NCBI GenBank assembly: GCA_964538885.1 | Contig: CAZIHR010000095.1 | Location: forward strand, 1-20,222 | Length of the DNA: 20,222 bases | Direction: 5' to 3' | Source: JAPOPJ01 sp964538885 | GTDB lineage: Archaea; Thermoproteota; Nitrososphaeria; Nitrososphaerales; Nitrosopumilaceae | Shown: positions 15,418 through 20,222 of the stretch, piece after piece | Numbering within the stretch: the first letter of the stretch is position 1 | How the letters are laid out: each line of letters begins with the position of its first letter | The notes under the pieces: model-generated | What the model saw: the letters and a program-made list of their open reading frames with translations, nothing else | What the model was told of the DNA's origin: nothing | Databases searched by the model: none | Program-made: the position numbers and the translations under genes

Positions 15418-15696
15418 TCATCCGAATCTTTTGATTATATGATAGCCAAACTTTGTCTTTACTGGACCTGTGATCTCTCCAATTTCTAGTTTGAATGCGG
15501 CATCTTCAAACGGTTTTACCATCATGCCTCTTGTGAAATATCCTAAATTTCCGTTTTTTTTCGCACTGCCCGAATCTGTTGAAACTTCTTTTGCCAGTTT
15601 GCCAAATTTATCTCCGTTTTTAATCTTCTCCAGAATCTCTAGTGCATGACTCTGTTTTTCAACTAGTATGTGTGAGCACTTTATCTTGTTTGACAT
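15418..15696 (-). CDS. pinA: Stand-alone parvulin peptidyl-prolyl cis/trans isomerase
   Basis: The 92-residue protein is a single-domain parvulin like NmPin and CsPinA of ammonia-oxidising archaea; it speeds proline isomerisation in folding proteins. The two structural histidines are His9 (CSHILV) and His86 (GYHIIK). Asp41 in STDSGS takes the place of the Pin1 cysteine, as in non-phosphospecific parvulins. GNLGYFTRGMMVKPFEDAAF (49-68) holds the hydrophobic substrate pocket (Leu51, Met59, Phe63). Many lysines are spread over one face; in NmPin such a patch is reported to bind membrane lipids. No signal peptide is present. A TATA box sits 28 bp before the ATG, so it is monocistronic and probably leaderless. 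Confidence 0.94.
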   Translation of the reverse strand: MSNKIKCSHILVEKQSHALEILEKIKNGDKFGKLAKEVSTDSGSAKKNGNLGYFTRGMMVKPFEDAAFKLEIGEITGPVKTKFGYHIIKRFG

Positions 15697-15717
15697 GTCT
15701 TTTCTGTCCTACATTTC

Positions 15718-15730
15718 TAATATATTGATT
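15718..15730 (-). promoter_or_regulatory. TATA box of the parvulin gene
   Basis: The minus strand reads AATCAATATATTA, centred about 28 bp before the ATG at 15696. Spacing suits a very short or absent leader. Confidence 0.5.
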
Positions 15731-15789
15731 TTGTGCTTATTCTGCAACAAGATACGGATTTTATGGTTATTTCTGATATTGTATTTGAA

Positions 15790-15840
15790 TCATTATTTTG
15801 TATGTTAAATTATATCTGATGAGTACATCATTATTTTGTA
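15790..15840. repeat. 13-bp direct repeat
   Basis: TCATTATTTTGTA occurs at 15790-15802 and again at 15828-15840, 38 bp apart. The second copy overlaps the nested inverted repeat. In DNA this rich in A and T such a match may be chance or a small duplication. Confidence 0.5.
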
Positions 15841-15848
15841 ATTTAACA
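15803..15848. repeat. Nested inverted repeat (10-bp outer, 5-bp inner stem)
   Basis: TGTTAAATTA at 15803-15812 is perfectly complementary to TAATTTAACA at 15839-15848. Inside, TGATG (15817-15821) pairs with CATCA (15826-15830) around an AGTA loop. The stems are AT-rich, so stability as RNA is modest. Confidence 0.6.
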
Positions 15849-16235
15849 AATTAAAATAACAACAAGATTTCAATGTTTATACAAAGACACGTGATGTTTT
15901 GTAAGAAACAGAATTGGTGAGTTTACCAATCAATATGTGGATCTAGCAGTTACAATTTCAGCAAATCAAACAGTTGTAGATTTGAAGACAAACACAAATT
16001 TGTTCAATTGGTTCTTGAATTTAATTTAACACTTGCAATGTATGAACAGATTCTGCATAGTATGAGAGTTCATGCATAATCAAAAAATGATTTAGGATTT
16101 AGGTGTGATTTGAGATGTCAAAACGTAATTGCGCATGTGAGCTATGGCATTTTAGTGTGTACAAGAAAGTTATGTCGTTGATATGGTTGTTCATATCGTA
16201 TCTAGTTGTACGTTAAGATCATATACAGCTATAAT

Positions 16236-16517
16236 TTATTCAAATATACGTTCACGTACTTGGGGCATGTTTCTATATATGATGTCTCTAACTTTTAATT
16301 GATCTTCGGTACTAGGTGCCTCTTTTTGTGCACTAAGCACTGCACCACTCATCCCTAAAGCCATACCCATCACCATTCCGTAGACAAACTCTCGTGGATT
16401 ATCTATCTTTAATTTGTTCTTGTTCTGGTTAATGTCTTCTATGTATGCAGGAATTGTAGCAATTGCACCGTTGATTGTTTGTGTAATTAGTGCATCAATT
16501 TGTTCATCTGTACTCAT
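16236..16517 (-). CDS. Small helical protein of unknown function
   Basis: The 93-residue product starts MSTDEQIDALITQTINGA. Residues 46-66 (YGMVMGMALGMSGAVLSAQ) are rich in Gly, Met and Ala and could be a membrane helix or a buried helical hairpin; the flanks are polar and charged and probably helical. The ATG is well placed about 29 bp downstream of a TATA-like element (minus-strand AAATTTATTA, 16541-16550), arguing for a real gene. No catalytic motif, cysteine or nucleotide-binding site is visible. I do not recognise the family. Neither neighbour is close enough for an operon. Confidence 0.72.
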   Translation of the reverse strand: MSTDEQIDALITQTINGAIATIPAYIEDINQNKNKLKIDNPREFVYGMVMGMALGMSGAVLSAQKEAPSTEDQLKVRDIIYRNMPQVRERIFE

Positions 16518-16540
16518 TGGAATTACTGGTAAGTGATGGG

Positions 16541-16550
16541 TAATAAATTT
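16541..16550 (-). promoter_or_regulatory. TATA box of the small 93-residue gene
   Basis: The minus strand reads AAATTTATTA, centred about 29 bp before the ATG at 16517, as in the other leaderless-type genes of the window. Confidence 0.45.
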
Positions 16551-16667
16551 GTAATTTCTTGCGCAGTTTTAATTAACAGCTATTGACAAGATAGTTGAGC
16601 TGGTTTTTTCAACATGTTTACTGGTAGATTACTGGGTGATTATTTGGCCTAAAGCAAGTCCCAATTA

Positions 16668-16685
16668 TAGTTAAGAGTATAACTA
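16668..16685. repeat. Small inverted repeat upstream of the DUF2203 gene
   Basis: TAGTTA (16668-16673) and TAACTA (16680-16685) form a perfect 6-bp dyad around AGAGTA. It overlaps a TATA-like AGTATAACT about 60 bp before the DUF2203 start, so it could be an operator, but it is short enough to be chance. Confidence 0.3.
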
Positions 16686-16740
16686 CATTACAAGTATCTA
16701 CACCTAAGATTTTTTACCATGTTGTTTTCCATATATTGCC

Positions 16741-17142
16741 ATGTTCTCATTTTTTACAGTTGCAGAGGCAAACTTGGCACTACCTGATGTGATAAAAAAA
16801 TTCGAGTTTGCATTATCTAAAAAAACACTTATCTTGAATCTCGAGAAACAGCTTAATGCCAGCGTTGCCAACTCTGGCACTTTTGAGGCATACATATTAC
16901 TAAAGCAGAAACTAAATTCTGCTGTGACACAGTTCTATCATGCATTAGAAATTCTGGAGAGCACTGGTGTTGTAGTGAAAAGCATAGAACAAGGATTACT
17001 TGACTTTCCGTCAAAACGCTTTGATGAGGAGGTATGGCTTTGCTGGAAATATGGCGAGACTGAGATCAAGTTCTGGCATGATATTGATTCCGGCTTTATG
17101 GGAAGAAAGCCAATTGAGGTAAGCGACAAGTCCCTGGTGTGA
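16741..17142 (+). CDS. DUF2203 family protein
   Basis: The 133-residue product matches the DUF2203 pattern: an N-terminal FTVAEANLALPDV, a helical middle section, then GVVVKSIEQGLLDFPS (about 76-91) and the signature WLCWKYGETEIKFWHDIDSG followed by GRKPIE. The conserved Trp, Glu, His and Asp residues suggest a binding or active site, but the family's function is not known to me. The protein is soluble with no signal peptide. The UbiA-type prenyltransferase gene begins 69 bp downstream on the same strand but has its own TATA box, so linkage need not be functional. Confidence 0.85.
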   Translation: MFSFFTVAEANLALPDVIKKFEFALSKKTLILNLEKQLNASVANSGTFEAYILLKQKLNSAVTQFYHALEILESTGVVVKSIEQGLLDFPSKRFDEEVWLCWKYGETEIKFWHDIDSGFMGRKPIEVSDKSLV

Positions 17143-17173
17143 TTTTGTGGGGGTGACCCGTGAGATCTACGGG

Positions 17174-17183
17174 ATAAAATTTA
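17174..17183 (+). promoter_or_regulatory. TATA box of the prenyltransferase gene
   Basis: ATAAAATTTA lies 34 bp (centre) before the GTG at 17212, giving a leader of only a few bases. Just upstream, CCCGT (17157-17161) and ACGGG (17169-17173) form a 5-bp dyad around GAGATCT that ends at the TATA box, placing it over the BRE where a regulator could act. Confidence 0.45.
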
Positions 17184-17211
17184 ATGTACTTGTCTACCTC
17201 TCTGCTATTTT

Positions 17212-18099
17212 GTGCTGTCTGCGTGGTTTCGTGTCATCCGAGTACGTTTTCTTTTAGCATCTGTCATTGCAGTATCTGTAGGTCTTGTACTTAACTGGCA
17301 TGTTACTGGAACTTTATCTATCTTTGATGCACTTTTGACGGTTTTAGGAGTGGTTGTTTTACATGCAAGTGTTGACCTATTGAATGATTATTGGGATTTT
17401 AAGCGTGGTATTGATACCCTGACCAAACGCACCAAGATGAGCGGAGGAACCGGCGTTTTACCAGAGAAGTTATTGCATCCCGAGTCTGTTTTTCGTGCAG
17501 GTATTGCATTTTTGATTGCAGGATTTGCTGTTGGTGCATATTTTATATATACTGATGGTGTGGTGATCGCAGCAATTCTTGGATTTGCGATACTGTCTAT
17601 TCTCTTTTACTCTACCAAAATTGTGAATGCGGGAATGGCAGAGTTGTTTGTGACAATCAAAGGCACCATGATAGTTCTAGGTACGTTCTTTATACAGACT
17701 GGTCAAATTGTATCGGAAGCATTACTTGCAGGTATTGCCGTGGGAATCTTGTCTTCTTTGGTATTGTTCATTACGTCGTTTCCCGATTATGATGCAGACA
17801 AGTCTCGTGGACGAAAAACGTTAGTAATAGTTGTGGGAAGGCAAAAAGCTGTATCTGTCTTTTGGATATTTCCTGTACTATTTTGTGCAATTATATTGTG
17901 TGGTATATTTGTGGGTGTGTTTCCAGTATTTTCACTTGTAGCATTATTGGTAGTGCCACTGGTCATAAAATCGGGCCTTGGTCTGAGAAAGAATTATGAC
18001 AAAGTTGTTCAACTCGTGCCATCTATGTCGCATTCACTTGCGTTTAGTAGGGCTGCGGGTGTACTATTTGCGCTAAGCTTTTTGATTCCACTAGAATGA
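17212..18099 (+). CDS. UbiA/MenA-type membrane prenyltransferase
   Basis: The 295-residue integral membrane protein has about eight or nine hydrophobic helices. The two Asp-rich prenyl-diphosphate/Mg sites of the UbiA superfamily are present: NDYWDFKRGID at 58-68 and DYDADKSRGRKTL at 192-204. The first motif resembles MenA (1,4-dihydroxy-2-naphthoate prenyltransferase) more than the lipid-forming GGGP synthases. Ammonia-oxidising archaea contain menaquinones, so a quinone role is reasonable, but heme-O or archaeal-lipid relatives cannot be ruled out from sequence alone. GTG is the only suitable start. An aldo/keto reductase gene follows after 33 bp with its own TATA box. Confidence 0.9.
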   Translation: MLSAWFRVIRVRFLLASVIAVSVGLVLNWHVTGTLSIFDALLTVLGVVVLHASVDLLNDYWDFKRGIDTLTKRTKMSGGTGVLPEKLLHPESVFRAGIAFLIAGFAVGAYFIYTDGVVIAAILGFAILSILFYSTKIVNAGMAELFVTIKGTMIVLGTFFIQTGQIVSEALLAGIAVGILSSLVLFITSFPDYDADKSRGRKTLVIVVGRQKAVSVFWIFPVLFCAIILCGIFVGVFPVFSLVALLVVPLVIKSGLGLRKNYDKVVQLVPSMSHSLAFSRAAGVLFALSFLIPLE

Positions 18100-18104
18100 T
18101 CTAG

Positions 18105-18114
18105 AAATAAATTT
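18105..18114 (+). promoter_or_regulatory. TATA box of the aldo/keto reductase gene
   Basis: AAATAAATTT is centred about 25 bp before the tandem ATG codons at 18133 and 18136, again a leaderless arrangement. Confidence 0.5.
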
Positions 18115-18132
18115 GACAATCTATTAGATATA

Positions 18133-19236
18133 ATGATGCTTTCAGGGTATGCAACTTTAGAAGGAACTAGAGACTTTGCAGAAAACTCTGGCATTTCTAA
18201 CTCTAATTTTAGGCAATTCATGGAATTAATCTTGTCAAATGTAGGAGTGGGCACGTATTTGGGTGAAGCTGACTCGCACACTGACACGTTGGTAAAAAAT
18301 GCAGTAAAACAGTCAATTATATCTGGTATCAATGTGGTTGATACTGCGATAAATTATCGCTCTCAAAAAGCTGAACGATCTGTTGGCCGCGCTATCGCAG
18401 AACTAGTTAAAGAGGAAAAAATCACTCGTCAGCATGTATTTGTATGTACAAAAAATGGCTATGTCACCAATGATGCAGATGTACCACAAGACTTTTGGGA
18501 TTATGTCAAAGAACAGTTCACCTCACAAGGAATAATAGGGCCAGGAGATATATCATCGGGATACCATTGTATGACTGTTCCCTATCTTTCTGACCAGCTT
18601 GAACGCAGCTTAAAAAATTTAGATCTTAATTGTATTGATTTACTATATCTTCACAATGCCGTGGAGGGGCAAATTAAGGATGTCTCCAAGCAACAATTCA
18701 TTGAGAATCTATATGCTGTGTTTGAATTATATGAGAAAAAACGTATTGAGGGTAAAATTCGCTTTTATGGAATGGCAACATGGGAATGTTTTCGCGTACC
18801 TGCTGACAATCCAACGTATCTTTCATTATCTGATGTGGTTGGGATGGCGCGGCAAATAGCTGGAGATGATCATGGATTCCGATTTGTCCAGCTTCCATTT
18901 AATATGTACTATGATCAGGCACTGTTGAAAAAATATCAGACACTCGATGGTAATCCTGCTTCCATACTAGATTGTGCACAACATCTTGGGATTGGCATCT
19001 TTACTAGTGTGCCGTTTATGCAAGGTAGACTATTGCAATCTGGAACCATGCCGGAGTTCGGTGACCTCGAGCCCTCATTGCGTGCTTTACAGTTTATACG
19101 TTCTTCACCTGGTGTGTTGGCACCACTTGTGGGACACAAGTCTCCTACACACGTTTCAGAGAATCTCAAAATAATGCAGATACCACCACTTACTGAGGTC
19201 GAGTTTCTATCTCTAGTTAAGAAACTCACTTTATAG
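18133..19236 (+). CDS. Aldo/keto reductase
   Basis: The 367-residue (beta/alpha)8 NAD(P)H-dependent oxidoreductase retains the full catalytic tetrad: Asp70 (VVDTAINY), Tyr75, Lys107 (CTKNGY) and His174 (LLYLHNA). It acts in the cytoplasm on a carbonyl substrate that cannot be named from sequence. It is longer than the usual 280-330 residues because of an insert at about 112-150 and a 30-residue N-terminal extension. Two ATGs in a row could serve as start. The C-terminus appears complete (stop at 19234), so the IS110-type element that begins within about 85 bp has not truncated it. Confidence 0.92.
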   Translation: MMLSGYATLEGTRDFAENSGISNSNFRQFMELILSNVGVGTYLGEADSHTDTLVKNAVKQSIISGINVVDTAINYRSQKAERSVGRAIAELVKEEKITRQHVFVCTKNGYVTNDADVPQDFWDYVKEQFTSQGIIGPGDISSGYHCMTVPYLSDQLERSLKNLDLNCIDLLYLHNAVEGQIKDVSKQQFIENLYAVFELYEKKRIEGKIRFYGMATWECFRVPADNPTYLSLSDVVGMARQIAGDDHGFRFVQLPFNMYYDQALLKKYQTLDGNPASILDCAQHLGIGIFTSVPFMQGRLLQSGTMPEFGDLEPSLRALQFIRSSPGVLAPLVGHKSPTHVSENLKIMQIPPLTEVEFLSLVKKLTL

Positions 19237-20222
19237 TTTGTAATCTCATATGCCCCAATCAAGCAAATTAGAAGATGAGACAGACCAAAAGATAAAGATC
19301 CCAGCAACATTTTACCAAACTATGGAAAACATACATGTTGGATTAGATGTCCACAAAAAGAGCATCCAGATATGCGTCATGGATATGGCTGGCACTGAAT
19401 TGCTCAATAAGAGCATCCAGAACACCCCCAAAGATATAGTCTGCCTTTTTAGGATTCCCAAGAAATACTAGGATGATAATTTAATCCTCGCCCATATGGA
19501 AAGCGCCATTTTTTCAGTTGCGCGACAAGATGGGATTTGATGTAATTCTCTCAAATTTATACGCCAACAGACTCGACGCACAATCCAAAAAAAAGACAGA
19601 CAAGATCGATGCCAAGATACTGGCAGATCTGGACAGGTGCAGATATCTGGTAAGCTGTCACATTCCCTCCAAGAAAGCCATGGAGAACAGGGACCTCACC
19701 AGAGACAGACTGACACTCGTGCGACAGAGAACCAGTTTGATGAACAGCATACATGGGATACTGCTGCAAAATGCCATCCTGCCCAAAGGCAGATCATTCT
19801 CAATTTCATGGATTGCCGAGATCAGAAAATTGGGTGACTATCGCATAGATTCATACCTGACTTTGATTGATACCACCACATCTAGGATCCGTGCTGCTGA
19901 TGCCAAGATTCGAGAAGCGGTAAGAGATGACGGGGATGCGCAATTTCTCAAGACCATCCCTGATGTGGGTGATTACATAGCTCTTGTTGCATCGGCTGCA
20001 GTAGATGGAATTGACAGATTTCCGAGCTCAGACAAGCTTTGTGCATATGCAGGTATAGTTCCATCCGTTCATGCATCAGCTGATAGTGTGTCGTATGGCC
20101 ACATCACGCATCATGGAAGTGGCATACTGCGCTGGGCCTTGGTGCAGGGCGTCCGTATTCACACATGGAACTGTCCAAAATCGGACCTCACAGTATTTTA
20201 CAAGCGACTTGCAAAGAAGAGA
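19237..20222 (+). mobile_element. IS110-family insertion sequence, decayed, right part outside the window
   Basis: The segment is identified by its transposase. Its left boundary cannot be set: only 85 bp separate the aldo/keto reductase stop from the likely transposase start, and no terminal repeat is visible (IS110 elements usually lack them). That gap is too short for the long upstream non-coding end that carries the guide (bridge) RNA in IS110-group elements, so the left end is truncated or the element is of the IS1111 type with its RNA downstream. Base composition is visibly richer in G and C than the flanking genes (about 47% in one 60-base row against 30% in a row of meaB). Confidence 0.8.
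19322..20222 (+). pseudogene. IS110-family DEDD transposase with stop codon and frameshift (3' end beyond window)
   Basis: Translation from ATG 19322 gives the RuvC-like DEDD domain start, NIHVGLDVHKKSIQIC, with the first Asp. In the same frame an amber codon at 19469-19471 interrupts it, after which the frame continues DDNLILAHMESAIF, containing the expected Glu. At a six-T run (19509-19514) the coding frame shifts by +1 and then stays open to the window edge: QLRDKMGFDV, KKKTDKIDAKILADL (the last Asp pair), a coiled region, and the Tnp_20 domain with TIPDVGDYIALVA, LCAYAGIVPS, the Ser of HASAD and ITHHGSGILRW. An in-frame ATG at 19250 would add 24 residues unlike the family. Two independent lesions make it a pseudogene rather than a programmed frameshift. 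The domain spacing between the Glu and QLRDKMG is also a few residues short. Confidence 0.85.

Larger units (their letters stand above)
15697..16235. other. 539-bp AT-rich gene-poor region with several hairpins
   Basis: I find no convincing gene, tRNA or CRISPR here. It holds the parvulin promoter at its left end, a nested inverted repeat (15803-15848), a 13-bp direct repeat, and small perfect hairpins at 15913-15930 (6-bp stem, 6-nt loop) and 16180-16197 (GATATG/CATATC, 6-nt loop). One 45-codon open stretch on the plus strand (15895-16029) contains a possible GTG start near 15937 but no recognisable product; it could be a gene remnant. The left boundary gene points away and the right one points into the region, so a small RNA is possible but unproven. 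Confidence 0.5.

Noticed and set aside
16003..16019. TTCAA/TTGAA hairpin near 16003
   Set aside because: Five A/T-rich pairs with a seven-base loop are expected by chance in such DNA.
15697..16235. CRISPR array, tRNA or riboswitch in the long intergenic region
   Set aside because: No regularly spaced repeats, no T-arm (GTTCRAAYC-like) sequence with acceptor pairing, and no known riboswitch core was seen.
19469..19471. Amber codon as possible pyrrolysine or readthrough
   Set aside because: No pyrrolysine genes are known to me in this lineage, and a separate frameshift 40 bp later shows the gene is decaying.
19505..19516. Programmed frameshift at the T6 run
   Set aside because: The needed shift is +1, no stimulatory structure is evident, and a stop codon already lies upstream; ordinary mutation is simpler.
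19557..19769. 70-codon minus-strand open frame within the transposase
   Set aside because: Antisense to the clearly IS110-like plus-strand frame and without a recognisable product.

Overview
The window looks like a chromosomal piece of an ammonia-oxidising archaeon (Thaumarchaeota/Nitrososphaerota, probably Nitrosopumilales). The evidence is an archaeal family-B polymerase with a terminal PCNA-binding motif, the short archaeal form of triosephosphate isomerase, a 92-residue stand-alone parvulin of the NmPin/CsPinA type, methylmalonyl-CoA mutase/epimerase genes of the kind used in the thaumarchaeal 3-hydroxypropionate/4-hydroxybutyrate CO2-fixation cycle, AT-rich DNA, and TATA boxes about 26 bp upstream of start codons with no obvious Shine-Dalgarno sites (leaderless style). 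No species is claimed.

Layout. 1-297: a probable TusA-like gene leaving the window on the minus strand, a perfect spaced dyad, then leader DNA. 298-6140 (+): M1 aminopeptidase, a small membrane-anchored protein, the MeaB-type GTPase, the methylmalonyl-CoA mutase catalytic subunit and the epimerase, packed tightly enough to be one or two operons. 6186-13538 (-), in transcription order from the right: dCMP deaminase, DNA polymerase B, a SemiSWEET-like membrane protein, triosephosphate isomerase, pyruvate phosphate dikinase (PPDK), and an HTH plus two-CBS regulator. 13719-15224 (+): a Hef/FANCM-type helicase, divergent from dCMP deaminase. 15418-16517 (-): parvulin, a 539-bp gene-poor AT-rich stretch with hairpins, and a small conserved-looking protein of unknown function. 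16741-19236 (+): a DUF2203 protein, a UbiA/MenA-type prenyltransferase and an aldo/keto reductase. 19237-20222: the 5' part of a decayed IS110-family element running off the right edge.

Functional themes. (1) Carbon: epimerase, mutase and MeaB convert methylmalonyl-CoA to succinyl-CoA; the B12-binding mutase subunit is not in the window. TIM and PPDK serve gluconeogenesis from fixed carbon, and the HTH-CBS protein 5 bp after PPDK is a candidate adenylate-responsive regulator of it. (2) Replication/repair: dCMP deaminase overlaps the polymerase gene, and the divergent helicase ends in a peptide nearly matching the polymerase's PIP box. (3) Envelope/redox: UbiA-type prenyltransferase, probably for the menaquinones these archaea make.

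No CRISPR array, tRNA, rRNA, defence island or prophage was seen. Nothing clearly amounts to a new system; the best leads are the CBS regulator-PPDK pairing, the shared PIP-like tails, the left-edge dyad, the structured intergenic region and the broken IS110 element.
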